64,000 nucleotides of DNA from Flammula alnicola. Lineage: Eukaryota > Basidiomycota > Agaricomycetes > Agaricales > Strophariaceae. The DNA lies in contig JADNRV010000046.1 in assembly GCA_015499995.1 (NCBI GenBank), forward strand, positions 276,761 to 340,760, written 5' to 3'. Within the stretch, counting starts at the first letter, position 1; the number at the start of each line of letters is the position of its first letter. Below the pieces are notes generated by a model that had not been told where the DNA came from, did no database searches, and worked only from the letters and a program-made list of their open reading frames with translations. The translations under genes and the position numbers were made by a program. Positions 25,801 to 38,406 of the stretch are shown here, piece by piece.

Positions 25801-27610
25801 GGCACAACAAGGTCATCAAGTCGAAGTGCCCAGACAAAAATATGACGACAAGACACCAATACCTCCACCGCCAAAGCCTAGTGAGATCGATGTGATAACA
25901 GCCGGTTTTCCATGGTAAGTAATTTCTTCTTTTATTTTATTTTATCACGAGTATAAACTGATGATTCAAATAGTCAAAGCCATTCAACGCTCAACATGTA
26001 TAAGACTGTTGACGACATCAAAAGTAACTTGATCCTAACCACCCTCTCTTACATGGATTATTACTCGCCATCATTCGCATATTTCGAGAATGTCCCGGGT
26101 TTTTTGAAGTATTCCCTCAATGCACGACAGATCGACAACCACAGGGTTACAGGAGGCATCCCATCAGGAGGCTTGAAAATATTTATACGTGCCTTGCTTG
26201 ACATGAAGTTCGTTCTCATTTCATCATCTTGTCTCTACATTTAACTCATAACACTGAATTAAGCTATCAAGTTCGTTTCGGGCAGCTACAAGCCGGACAC
26301 TATGGAACTCCCCAAAGACGTGTCCGTTTTTTCATAATCGCCGCGAAACACGGAAAGGTCCTACCAGAATTTCCTCAAGCAACCCACGACTTTCCAGAGA
26401 ATAAGTCTCTCGATATGTCAATCAAGGTTGGCGCAAAAACCCACAGAATAGCGCCAATCAGAACAGCAAATGGAATAGCACATCACGCGTTTGTGAGTGT
26501 GGAAGATGCAATCTGGGATTTGCCTCGCTTTGATTGGCAAGTACTGTATTTTGGAATCCATTTTCCCATACTGACTGCATGGTAGGAAGCACCCTGACCC
26601 GTCTAAAGAGAGCGCTCAGCGAAGACAGGAAAGACGGGAGAGAGAAGCGGAGGTACCGTCAAAAGATTGCGGCGAAGGCTCAAACAAGGCGTTCTGCGGA
26701 TTTCAAGGGCAGATCGGGTACACCGACGAACCCAAAACTCGATATCAACTATCAGCTCGTACGGTTCCGACCACAGACATCCAGCAATACACCAAATGCT
26801 TGAAGTCACAAAAAGTGGAGCGGTAAGAGCTTCGGCGTTTCAAACTCGTGCCGCAGAGATTTTACAGCTCAATTTTATGAAGCGTACTCAACATCCCCTT
26901 AACGGCGAACGCGGATTATCGAAGTAAGTTCCTTGGTTTCTCTAAAATTCATTCGGAGGAAATTCAGGCTAATCGTTTTACTATTAGGCCTGCCACAGGG
27001 CATGTTTGAATGGCAGCTTGTAGACCCGTCGTCGTCGATGGGGAAAAAGAACTACCGTCCTGGTGAGATTGGTACCCTTCTTGTTGTGTTTATCTAACAG
27101 GAAGTAGGTGCGTATGGACGGGTTGATAAGGATTCAGTCTTTCAAACGACTGTTACAAATGTCGATCCCACCGCAAAGCAATGTCGCGTTTTACACCCTC
27201 GAGTATGCCACAGAACCCTATTTTATTCACATATTATTGACGTATTCTCCTAGGACCACCGAATGCTGACTGTTCGAGAATTGGCGAGATCTCAAGGATT
27301 TCCGGACAACTTTGTTTTTGAAGCCATCGGAAACAATGTCGTTACAGTAAGTGGTGAAAGAACTTGAACTCCCCCGGTGGTTGATCTCGATGCTTTACAG
27401 ATGCACAGACAGATTGGAAACGCGGTTCCTCTTCCTGTAGCCCATGCACTTGGACGGGAACTCCGGGAATCTTTATTCAACGAGTGGAACCTTATGCGAC
27501 AGGACGCTATCACGATCGACGACGACGACGACGACGACGATAGCGATCACAACGGTCAGCGTCATCTTCAAATTCTTGATGATGACGACGACGACATGGA
27601 CATTTATTAA
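22877..27610 (+). CDS. DNMT1-type cytosine-5 DNA methyltransferase
   Basis: Maintenance-type DNA methyltransferase, nuclear. Order: basic/Ser-rich N-terminus; replication-foci (RFTS) region with FSIFDPKHG and AWYILKSPSERYAEYWKHFC; two BAH regions (SGDIVLVPGDETM to FTCIDAKRLELL; GVAFGGVTYHYEDFVLYRAD onward, YLTDEKVTF); then the catalytic domain. Motif I DLFGGVGAFSRGL; motif IV FPCQSHS, split by an intron at FPW/CQS; motif VI FENVPGF; motif VIII GTPQRRVRFFII; motif IX RELARSQGFP; motif X QIGNAVPLPVAHALG. No CXXC zinc finger is seen. The intron 26537-26585 uses a GC donor. Single bases appear missing at 24959-24963 and 25092-25093. The tail is an Asp run (GAC microsatellite near 27517-27541). 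All catalytic motifs are present. Confidence 0.9.
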
Positions 27611-27720
27611 GACTACGCATATCACATTAATGTAGGCTTTATCTCACATACTAATACTGCATATCATCCGCACTTATGTACATCTCTGGAGCATACATAG
27701 AGTACATATATTATAACCCA

Positions 27721-28200
27721 TCACGATTCGAGAACTTCATATCCGACCCATACTGCTTCTGAGCAACTATTGCATGCAATGAGATGTTCCCCTTTTTCCA
27801 TCAATGTGCTGGTTATCCTATACACTCCTCCACAGCGGCATGGGTATCGCCAGGGACCTTCTTCTGCAACCTCTGCAACGTTATCGACACCCTCATCCTC
27901 GAACTCTTCCAACGAAATGACTTGCGCAGGACGTGGTGAGGTGGTGGTATATGTACGCGGTCTTAGCTGCGCCTCGTACGCGGTCCTACGTTCATTGTTG
28001 GAGAGAACCGTGTACGCCTCCTTGATCAACGCAATATCAACCTGGTCGGCCGAGCTGGAAGGGTTTCGTTTGTCCGGATGACATTGCAGGAGAACACGAT
28101 GGTAAGCTGCTTTGATCTCGGCTAACGATGCATCTTTAGGCACCGAAAGCAGCTGGTAGAAGTCGACGGTGCGTGGGGAGGAATCCAGCTTTCGTCCGTC
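27721..28200 (-). CDS. DPH4: DPH4/JJJ3 diphthamide-synthesis J protein, start unresolved
   Basis: J-domain protein with a CSL zinc finger that supports modification of elongation factor 2 to diphthamide. The J domain reads TVDFYQLLSVPKDASLAEIK, then QCHPDKRNPSS with the essential HPD. The C-terminal finger has YPCRCGGVYRI and LIACNSCSEAVWVGYE, giving the four Cys of DPH4/DPH3-type zinc sites. The stop is at 27721-27723. The N-terminus is unclear: reading upstream in frame meets a TGA near 28240 without any ATG. One extra base in the G pair at 28168-28169 would link it to ATG at about 28271 (MYHVKYYDQSDF). An unseen first exon is the alternative. Convergent with the DNMT1 gene, 110 bp apart. 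Confidence 0.78.
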   Translation of the reverse strand, partial: DGRKLDSSPRTVDFYQLLSVPKDASLAEIKAAYHRVLLQCHPDKRNPSSSADQVDIALIKEAYTVLSNNERRTAYEAQLRPRTYTTTSPRPAQVISLEEFEDEGVDNVAEVAEEGPWRYPCRCGGVYRITSTLMEKGEHLIACNSCSEAVWVGYEVLES

Positions 28201-28289
28201 GAGAGCGCGTTGGGTAACGAGGAATCGGAGGCTGCCGTCGGAAAATCAGATTGATCATAATATTTCACGTGATACATATCTAGGCTATT

Positions 28290-28915
28290 TTTGACTCTCG
28301 CATAAACGAACTCGTTACTCCGACTCGACGGCGTCGACGCTTTACTATTCTCAGACACCTCTCACCTAGAGCCCCACTTGCCACATACATAAGTAAACTA
28401 CGAGATGTTGCTGGCATACTTTTGATACGCTGGGTCGCTGCGAATAAAAATATTATTCTGCTCTGCTTATTAATAAATTCTTAATCCGACCTTTTGTCTC
28501 TAGAATACGAAAACTTATCGAGGGAAGGACCTCTTGCCAAGTCCGAGTCGGAATATCGGACGACGGAACGCCACTGCTATTGAACGTTTAGTTGCACCTT
28601 ATGTGCACGGTATTCCGTGTTCCCGCGTTGCTATGGTACATCCCGTAGATTATTTCTTACATATACTGTAGAATATCTGTGGTGCTCCCTCAGTCCGTTA
28701 TACGCACGTACTGAGGTGAGCACCCTATAGTAAACTACCTTCGTTTATTCTTTACTGACTATGTACCTAGTTTACTTGTTCTTTAGGTACTTAGTGACAA
28801 TATCAGTCTGTTATACGCACGTACTGAGTTTACTTGTTCTTTAACTGCAGTCTACAGCTCGCTTAGGTTAAAGTGTTTCTTTACCGGTCCATAACACTCA
28901 ACGGCGGCGTACACC
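28290..28915. other. Intergenic region with inverted and direct repeats
   Basis: About 630 AT-rich bases between DPH4 and the GFA-domain gene. It contains the hairpin and direct repeat listed separately at 28681-28828. No gene is supported. Confidence 0.4.
28681..28828. repeat. Inverted repeat with a direct copy of its loop
   Basis: GGTGCTCCCTCAGT (28681-28694) faces ACTGAGGTGAGCACC (28710-28724), a near-perfect inverted repeat around a 15-base loop. The inner half, CAGTCCGTTATACGCACG and TACTGAG, recurs with one change at 28804-28828. A second shared block, AGTTTACTTGTTCTTTA, follows each region (about 28769 and 28827). The pattern suggests a worn miniature transposon or LTR end. Confidence 0.6.
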
Positions 28916-29456
28916 ATGTCTCATGCTGGAACACAAATTTCTGATATGGACAATATTGTTCATAAAGGCGGTTGTTTCTGCGGATTGGCAAGCTACCAGG
29001 TGAAGGGGCTGCCACTGCTCAGCGCCTTTTGTCATTGCTCGTTGTGCCAGAGATTGAATGGTGAGAACTCGTTCAGTGTTAGACACCTTATCACATATTA
29101 AACTGTCTCTAGCTGCTGCCTTCATTCTTACCTGCCACTTTCCCGCATCACGTTTCGCCTGGACTCATGCTCATCCGGACAGCGATACGCTCGAATCGTA
29201 TGCAGTAGCCTCGAAGCCTTGGAAAATACGTTGGCGTTGCAAGAAATGCGGATGCACAATTGCATCTTATAATTCTAAACTCGACCAATGGAGCGTTTGG
29301 GGCGTTCAGTTCGAACGCGACGACAAAGGGAAAATCATCGGCTGGGATACGATAAAACCGACTGCCCATATATTCTATGATACCCGGATGCTTGATGTTC
29401 AGGATGATTTATCCAAGTGGACAGGATACGAGGGCAAATCAGAAAGGTTGCTTTGA
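28916..29456 (+). CDS. GFA/CENP-V domain zinc protein
   Basis: Member of the glutathione-dependent formaldehyde-activating enzyme (GFA) fold family. Exons are 28916-29060 and 29113-29456, about 162 residues. Zinc ligands appear as GGCFCGLASYQV, FCHCSLCQRLN and WRCKKCGCTIASYN, the usual CxC, CxxC and CxxxxCxC-like layout of the beta-tent fold. The substrate cannot be inferred; many fungal members are uncharacterised and some may not use glutathione. The ATG at 28916 is preceded by an in-context CACC. A 52-base intron lies inside the first zinc cluster. It is not adjacent to a formaldehyde dehydrogenase, so context gives no support for that pathway. Confidence 0.82.
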
Positions 29457-29738
29457 GACAGATACAACTGGAAAGTTTGGGTGTCCAGTCTGGCTTGAAC
29501 GACACGCATGTAAATAACTACTATGTTGCCAAGAGATCCGAATTTACTAAAAGGAGTCAGGCGCCGGGATGCTTTTCCATCTACACGAGACCTTTTTCCA
29601 TTTTGCCGGGCTTGGACCCACATAACTTTCTACTACTTTTACTTCGCATAACATTCCAAACGACGCACAATACTTGCGAGCTTGCCTTCAAGAAACGTCA
29701 AGTCGAAATATAAGCAAACAGTCGGCAGCCATCAAGCC

Positions 29739-31213
29739 ATGTCATCGTTTCGTGCATCTCCGTGGGTCACCTACGAGCCAACGGCAAGTTCTCACCGCAA
29801 CCGCCACCAAGAGCCGTCCGAAAGCGATATGGACGAAGACGTTGATATGGATGCCCCTCAAATCTCCACTCTTCGCGAAGAAGTGACTCCTCCACCCCAA
29901 CCTCACAAAAAGGCACCGACGAGCCTCAAAAAACGTCCCGCTGTACCTGTCGCCCCAGCTCATGGCCACTCCAACAAAGAGCCAGACGAAATCGAGGAAG
30001 AGGAAGATCAGCTCATTGACGAACTCATTGATGATGACGACAATGATGATCTTGCCAAACCTTCACCGTCTTCTCAGCCTCTGGGACGCGCCGCTGAAAC
30101 ACCCCAGAATCGCAAAGTTTCCGCAAAGCGTAAGCCTCGGAAATCCGACAAAAAGTTGGGAGAAGGAGAAAAGAAGGTAAAAGAGAAAGTGTCACAACCA
30201 ACGGGTGCGCACATTCTTGCGCCAACCATGTCTTGGTTTAAAGCGACTCCGGCCAAATCTCATGAGGATACAGACATTCCGAACAGCTCACCGATGCACC
30301 ATCCCGGTGAACCTTCTGTTTCGAAGGCGAAGAAGAAGGTTTCACCTCGCAAACCTCCTACCATCCCGCGGGCAAAGCTCAAACTAGCAAAGTACGTTTT
30401 CTCATTCAGGTTATCTTACGTCTCATGCTGAGGTTACTCGGCAGGCAAAAGTCTGCCGTTCCTCACCTGCTCCTCGAGGACACAGGGGCATTAAGTGAAA
30501 GTAGGTGTCATCTGTCGCATTCAAATCAAAGACTGAAGAATTTTGTTTTAGGCTATGCTGGAACGGCGGCTTCCTCTCCTGTCACTGCACAGTTCGAGCA
30601 GAATTCTCCGGAACCGGAAAACATGCCACCAAGCTCCCCACCACTTGCCTCAGCTCCTCTAGCTGAAGAAACAAGCCTTGAGAATGTGCCTATCCCAGTA
30701 TACCCTCTTCCAACCAAGCCGTTCCCTGTGCAACCTCCTCCAAAGATAGCATCAGGCTTTGCGCCATTGCTACCTCTTGACAAAAGCGGTAGGAAGGTGA
30801 GGCACTGGCGCGAAGCCAACCGAGAAATACGCGGGATCGCAGGCGGTCGATGGCTTGCTCGAACATGGGTAGGCGAAAAGGAGTCTGACTATGCCTCCTT
30901 TGTCAGCCTCGCTAACGCCCAAGCAAAATCCGCCGACGACAAAACATCTAGTGGCGTCGCACTGCCAAAGCTTTCATCTGTCTCTATCTCGGCACCCGCG
31001 ACTACCAAGGCATTGGGTAAACTGAAAGGCTCGAAGGCCGGATCAGCTGTAACGTCTGCCAACCCTTCTCGTGCGCCTTCTGCCATCCCTGATACTCCAG
31101 GGATCCCGATTAATACTAGTGCTGTAAGGGCACCTACGAAAATGCGCATTCTTCAGCTTGCTCCGTCTTCTGAAGGAGGTGATTCCGATATGGCTGCCCC
31201 TCCTGACGTGTAA
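29739..31213 (+). CDS. Charged nuclear protein, possible INO80 subunit Ies4
   Basis: Exons are 29739-30391, 30445-30500 and 30552-31213, about 455 residues. The N-terminal half is low-complexity: acidic run DEIEEEEDQLIDELIDDDDN, many Lys-Pro and Arg-Lys pairs (KRKPRKSDKKLGEGEKK), Pro-rich linkers. The only compact region is near residues 330-365: SGRKVRHWREANREIRGIAG and GGRWLARTWVGEKESDYASF. The combination of PRAKLKLAK with a WREA...GGRWLARTWV block is reminiscent of the fungal INO80 subunit Ies4, but I am not certain. Otherwise it is best called a nuclear, DNA-associated protein of unknown role. The first in-frame ATG is 29739. No frame breaks seen. Confidence 0.4.
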
Positions 31214-31588
31214 AGTCGACGTAGAAGATCGCATTAGCTGGAAGTGCATTTACCTTTTTATTCTAATATATATTCGACAACCTACATTTGCTGCATACTT
31301 ACCCTGGCATTCATAAAGAGCACGTATTACTTATCATTTATCATTTTATACTTAATATTGATGATCAGCGTCAATCAGCGTTGCTTGACGCCATCTTTCC
31401 TGTCAGGGTCAGTCACACTCGTGACTGCAAGTCCAGCGCTCGTTGGATCGCAGTCGCGACAGTCCGAATGCACTAAATACTTATCCTATCATTGAGCTCC
31501 TACTCTCATCCATCATCTTTCGCTCATAATCGCTAGAGCATTGGGCAATTTATCATTCAACTCTCAAGGTTATCATTCCAGAGCCAGC

Positions 31589-34500
31589 ATGTCCACCAAC
31601 GCTCCCTTGGTGTCCGGGATTGAAGGTTCAGGGAAGGTTGCGAAGAAAGGTTCTGCTTGGGTATCCGCTAGGACAAGTGAACGCTGTAAGACATCCTGTT
31701 GGATGATATATGTTAGCAACTGCTAACGAGTTCGACCATCAGCTATCGCACTCCAGACCTACTCTTCAGATCCAAAGTACAAGAAATATGTTCAGCAGGT
31801 CGAGAAGTGTCTCAACTCTTTCGACAATGTCCATGAATGGGCCGACTGTATCGCTTTTCTTAAGCAGTTATTGAAGGTGTGCGACATCTACTGTCGACGA
31901 ACTAAAGGTTGCACGCTAATATTAGCAGCATAGACGTTCCAATCTTACATGCAATTCAAGGAGATCCCGCGAAAGTTGATTGTGGCGAAGCGTCTGGCCC
32001 AATGCCTGAATCCAGCCTTACCTACTGGAGTGCACCAACGTGCTTTGGAGGTTTACGTCCATATACTGGCTGTTCTGGGAGTGCGTATTGTCATACTCGC
32101 GTCGAACTACCCCAGTGATATTGTCAATTGAAGGTAGAAGGCCTGAAGCGCGACCTATCATTTTGGTCATCTGGTCTATTTCCCTTCTTCGAGTATGCGG
32201 CCACATCGGTAAAGGTATGATACGTCTATGATGGTGTCAATTACTTGCTTATGTTTTGAATCTTCTCCAGCCAACACTACTCAACATTTATGACACGCAC
32301 TATCTTCCATTACAAACTGGTCTTCGGCCAATAATGAAGTCGTTTATTCTTGCGTTACTTCCTGGGTTGGAAGAAGAAACTGGTGAATTCTTTGAAAAGG
32401 TCTGACTTATCTCTCTCCTTTTTGTTTTGCTATGGCTTCTGACACCCTTTTTATCTCAGGTCCTCAGTCTCCTGGATCGCGTGTCGGGAGCAGTCTCTGT
32501 GTCATTCTTCTTCCAAAATATCTGGTTAATTATGCTTACGACACCTTCCGCCCGAGGAACATCCCTTAACTTCCTTGCTCGTCGCCTTCCGCGTCTGAAT
32601 GCGGACGAAGGTAAATGCTTTCTGAATTCGCCCATGAACATACTCCTCATCTCTTTCTCAGACTTCACGGAGGTCGTTGGGAAAGATATTGGCTTGATGA
32701 TTCGTGCCTTTGCATCAGCTCTGAAGACGAGAATCTCCTTGTACGGAGGGCGGCTCTTGATATCCTGTTACAAAGCATGCGAGTAACAGCCACGCAATTC
32801 GTAAAGCCCATAACGACGACCGTTCGATATTGATGAGGGCAGCTACTGGAGTCGTTTTGCGTCGGGACCTTTCCTTGAACCGCCGGCTATATACCTGGTT
32901 GTTGGGCCCGGATGAGAATTCGGACCACCAAATTGCATATTTAAAGGAGAATGCCCTCACTCTCCTTAGTTCGACATTGAAGGTTTGCTAGATTGTTTGT
33001 CGCTTTCATTAAATGGTATTGACAAATTTTGATATGATATCCAGAATGAAATGATTTCGCCGTCAGGAGAATATGCAGAATCGCGCCCCTTCAAAATCTT
33101 CATTTCGTTACTCGACAAGTGGGAGATTGGCGCAATTTTGACGGAAAGTCTTGTCTATGATGCTTTCAAAGCCATTATGAATCTCGTAAAAAATCCAACG
33201 GAAAGTGGTGAAGACGTTCGTGATGCTTTTCTTCACAATTCTTTCCCCGCTGATTAGATGATGACAGTTAACTATGACTGCAAGCACTCTGTATGAAGCT
33301 GTAGAACCTCAGATACTCTGGCAACACCTCCTTACAGCAGTGTTTAACGAAATTATGGGAGATGGAACCCAGATCGAGGTATGCAAATTTACGAGCGTGT
33401 TTACATCGTGATTGAGGATTCACTGCATAGATCTTGTAGGCAATCCAATTGGTCAACTTTATCATCCAAACATTCTCCCATGATGAAGAAGTTCAAACCA
33501 TCCATCTGCCAATCATCTTTACAGCTATCGTTGATCTAATAAACGTATGTTCCCAAAATTTCTGGCGTTTTATATATTGACGTTTTGCAGTCACAAATTC
33601 AGAGCGATCCCACTAGGGCATCGCTTCAATCTGTTGGCACAACTTTGCTTCTTCTAGAAGATATGCTGCTGCATATACCCCATTCTAGTTTAATGCAATG
33701 GCCTGAAACAACTTTGCAGCTTGAAAGCGGCCATCAAAGGCCTTTTGACTTTGCTTGCACGTTTTTCAAGATTACGGATAAAACATTGCCTACCACAACC
33801 ACCTCTCAAGTTTTGACATCGACAGTACCATTTGTGTCCTGCTTTCATTCCTTAGTATCCCTTAGCATCAGTTATGCGGACCGTCTCTTCAACGAGCCTC
33901 AAAATGGTTTCGTCTTACGGGAGTCATTCTGCCGTTTATTGACGCTCATTGATCGACTGGTTGCAAGATTAACTGCTCCGATAAACATCTCATGGGATCC
34001 AACGCAGTGTCTTGACATCCTCCTTGCGACCCTGGAGCACCAGGTCCGTTTTATTTTATGGCAATATGTCAAACCGCTGACCGATTCTTCAGACTGCAAC
34101 ATTTACAACCGTCGACCGATTAATCACTCTGGTGACAGCCTTTCATCGGAACCAGTATCTGGAGCCCAAATTTATCATAGATGGAAGATCGACCATGTAC
34201 AAGATGGTCAGCAAACTCCTGCATTATCTACACCCCGACTTCACCGCGTATCATGTGCGTGCCGTCAATTTGATTTGGACCTTACAAGGCTCCACAGCGC
34301 AATCGCACGTCGAATCCATTCTCGCGCAATCGATGACGTCCCCTGAGTCTCGTAATGTCTCCGAAGCATATGAAGCGTTTGGAGTTTTATGGAGATTGAC
34401 TGGTAAGTTAGACATATCTCTGCATGAACAGGCTTTATTTTGACGGTTTCTGAAAGAGGATAACCTTTTCCCTGGATTTTACTTCAAGATCCCAATGATG

Positions 34501-37500
34501 ATAGTTTTGGATACACTGAAAAGCGATAAACCGAATCTTCGTCGCGTTGGTGAAACATGGATGCGCTGTAGTCTCAAATCATACATAAGGTAAGGCAAGT
34601 CGTGTTTAATCGCGGAGTTAATGGCTAATTGAAATCAGGGTCCTTGATCCTATCCTTTACGATTTGTTGGATCCTTCAATATTGCGCACTCCGATCACCT
34701 TCAAAGTCCGGGGAAGGGAGCTTCCAGGATTTCAGTACGAACGACCATTTGATCAGCGCATCATAAATCATCTCTTAGACACACTCCTTTCCATTGTCAA
34801 TTTCGGTGGTCAGGGTTTTGCCAAGGCAGCACGAACGACTTCAATCAAACGCTCGCACCACTCCGGTCTTGCACAGAGAGTTTTCAATAGTATGTCAATA
34901 AGTTCTCTACAGTCGAAATCACAGTATGACACCTTTCAAGGCAATCTAGTTGATTCTGAAGCAAGCTACCTGGATATTCTGCTTGAAATTCTCCTCCGGT
35001 ATGAATTCTCCTAAAATAAATGACCATCGACCTAACAGCCTTACGCAGCTTCGTCCAGTCAGAGTCTATATCCACACGAACAACTTTGATGCAACCACTC
35101 AATACGGCCATTCAATCCAATGCCATCGAATTACTTCAAGTCATTGTTGCCCGAGGCGAGATTGACAGCGTTCTAGTGGAAAGTATAGAAGCCACCGCGG
35201 TTGGAAAGCTCTATTTCTCGATCCACACGAACCGACTGGATCTTCAGAACAAATGGCTACACTTATTGCACTCTGTTATCTCAGTATCAACTTCCCATTT
35301 GGAGTCTTCTCGAGCTGGAGCCAGCACACAAGATGACAATGTCTTGGAGAGTGGCAATCTCCAAGAAAAGGCTGCAGATTCTGCAATTCGGTATCCCTTG
35401 AATCCCCTCCTTGTACAGACCCTGGTTGATGGCATCTCGACACGAACCAATCGACCAGTCCTACAACACTGGCTTGATTTCATTCTCATGGCCGTACCTC
35501 AATTTCAACCGGCTTTACAAGCGGTTGTTGCGCCTCTGAACGATTGCTTATGTCGCCAACTCCTTTCCTCTCTGGGAGATGTCCTGCGGGCAACTGCTCA
35601 AATCCGAGATTATGCAGAGGATACGCCTGCTACAGTAACGGACGCCGAGCTAATTATGCTTCTCAACGCGTTGGAACGCTTGATTCTCCTAAGCCTCGCA
35701 TACACGGCTGAAATGGATACTTCTGAGGACGATTTACATAACGTGGACAAGACGACATCAGAAGCCAGTGGTTTACTCGGCTATGTCTCAAACGTCTTCA
35801 GTTCTGATACAAGTACATCCCAGCAAATCGAACAGTTAACGGTCCGTCTTACCCTCTTCTTGATTTCCGTCTTTCTCACTCCAGCTGCCTTAGTCTCGTT
35901 CACCTGGATATCGCTCTTTGGACGAAGGAATCCGCGTCCTGTACTCGCTTTGGGCCTCACTGGCATGGAAGGCTCCGCAGCCTTGGACACCCAAAGATGA
36001 TTCTTTGTCACTGATATATACCCGGACAAGACTTCGATGTCGCCGAGTACTTGAACATCTTTTCCGTGTGCAAAGTGCCGAAGTCTTTGAATCAATTGTT
36101 GATTGGTGGAGTCGTGACTTAACGGTGAGTGTTGATTCAGCTAGGCGACAGACCGCTATCTAACATACACAGTTGTCGGCAACCTCTCCTGATGCCGCTT
36201 TTGACCTTGTGGATGTCCTTGTTTCCAATGCTCAAACAGCAGTGCATATGATATGCGAAAGTATAACGTTCCGCATTCTAGGGTCTTCAGAAAAAAGCAA
36301 GAAGCAGGCCATAAATCCCAATCTGTAAGTTCAATGTTTTTTTCACTTCTTAATCGGATATGATATCGATGACATTCATTTATCAGGACCGACACTATTC
36401 TATTTAAATTCCTCGAGCAATACCTTACTAGACTTGAAGGTCCCCTCGCCATTCAAGTTTGGAGTCGTTATATTCAACTAGTCAAGGAAATTCTCGGAGC
36501 CTCAAGAGAGTTCAAAATCTATAATTTCCCAGCACTGAGGTTCGAAATCGCTTGATTCTCTCTACCTCTTAATCTCACGTCCTCTAGATGCCTAGGCGTC
36601 CTAGCAGAGAAAATCACCCAGACCACTGCCATGGATGACAGAAAGATTCGTAAAGAACTGCAGGTATGTATTACGATGTCTATTATACATGTCTTTTCAA
36701 TCTGGGCTGTAGGAGAGCTATGGGAAACTACTTGATTCTTGTGTGATCTACGTTGGACGGTTTACAGACCAGGGTTCATGGATTCGACGAAGTACGAAGG
36801 AATCTGTGATCAATAGTGGACGAGAGTCTCCGGCGCCTCGCGCAGGTGAGGTCTCTATGAAGGGCAACATTTCCGACAATTTGTTCTGATTTTTCTTGAC
36901 TACAGACGCTACTTCCCGACCCGATGAAAAACTCGAAGCTATTGGAATACCACTAGAAACACCTAAGTTGGGCTCATTGGAGGTTGTCGGACAGGTAACG
37001 TTGCCAAACTTCCGACCTATATCTATTCCTCTAAAGTCACATAGATTAATTCATTCGTGGCAACCTCTGCATTGCCGAATCTGCGCAAAGCCTTGATGGA
37101 AAATGACAAAATTATCAGTGCTTGCAACAACATCATCTACTATATAGTCAATCCGGCGTTGAGGGGCAAGACAAGGTCGGACAGGGCATATTCTTTCTCA
37201 GCTGATTTCTGATCTTTGTTCGTTGTACATAGGCCAATGGATGTCGACGCTACTGTGATTCAGATATTGCAAGAAATGACGCGTATACCCGCCGCCCTTA
37301 AGTCGTGGAGGACACCTGTTATTGATCTTCTAAACGATAACAGGCTATTCAATTGCAATCCTAACGATGCAGCGAAGTGGCGGTCCATTGTCAAGGCATT
37401 ATATGATTCTGACAAGACTGCGCTGCCCGAGTTACTCGGTTCGTCCTCATGTCTCGCGGAGAAACTAACAAACTGACGGTTCCATGTACAGGCAAACTCG

Positions 37501-38406
37501 CAAACGCTCCTTCTGCTAACATTTTCACGAACCGGGAATACGAGATGTTGCTGCGTTCATTAAATCTGCGACGGTTGTCATATATCCTTTTCACTGGAGA
37601 GAAGAACCATTTCCTGACCCAGCTTCCAACAATTCAAGAGAAATTGGTCGACATCTTCCGTAGCGTGTCATCACCGGTTGTTCAAAGCGAGGTGTTCCTT
37701 TGCATCAGAGTCTTGCTTTGTCGACTATCACCACATAATCTAACCAGTTTTTGGCCTGTTGTCCTGACGGAGATGGTGAGCTACATGGGCAAACGCTCTC
37801 TTTCAATGTGTTCTCACAAGGCTCTTTATAGTATCGAATTTTCGAACAATCCATGACAACCCTACCTGCAGATGGGTCTGAGGACCTTCAGCTCGTGCTT
37901 GCTGCTTGCAAATGCTTGGATACTCTACTTGTATTGCAAACAGAAGAATTCCAAATGTTCGTATTTTATTCCGTTTTCTGTTCTTGAGCTTACCAATTGT
38001 TATAGTCACCAATGGATCTTCATTACAGACACCGTCGACGCAGTGTATCGACCGGACGATTGGTATCCTGAGGCCATGATGGACCAGTTATCTGAAATAG
38101 CTGGTAATTTACCGACCGGGGTGTGTCAGATTCACATATCCTTGTTTTATGTCGGTCTAAATGTCACATTTCTAGGAATCTTCAAGCACGAACCACATCG
38201 AACAGCCTTCACCCCCGCAAGACCAGCGAGCCATGCGTAGACCGATGTTGGGCTCACTGCGTCAAATAGAGAGTATGCGAGACTTGTTGCCATTTTTCTC
38301 CAACATCAGTATCTCATCATATGAGAGCGTATACGCGAGCGGTGGAAATATCGACTGGGAAGCCGTGGAAAGGAGTATCATGGATGACATGTTTGATGGT
38401 CGATGA
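31589..38406 (+). CDS. DOP1: DOP1/Dopey-family endosome-Golgi trafficking protein
   Basis: Very large HEAT-like protein that works with the Mon2/Neo1 flippase system in endosome to Golgi traffic. More than 20 short introns; about 1,780 residues. The Dopey N-terminal domain is clear: IALQTYSSDPKYKKYVQQVE, NSFDNVHEWADCIAFLKQLL, PRKLIVAKRLAQCLNPALP and GLKRDLSFWSSGLFPFFEYA. Further conserved blocks are GDGTQIE, NLRRVGETWMRCSLKSY, RLRCRRVLEHLFRVQSAEVF and, at the end, SVYASGGNIDWEAVERSIMD. The acceptor giving the last exon (ESSSTNHIEQP) sets the stop at 38404-38406. Single bases appear missing at about 32722 (ASALEDENLL) and 32784-32786 (QSMRVNSHAI); the rest reads through cleanly. Convergent with the nucleobindin-like gene. 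Confidence 0.9.

Noticed and set aside
35830..35900. Frameshift in DOP1 after EQLT
   Set aside because: A 57-base intron ending CTGCCTTAG joins EQLT to SRSPGYRSLDEG in frame, so no missing base is needed.
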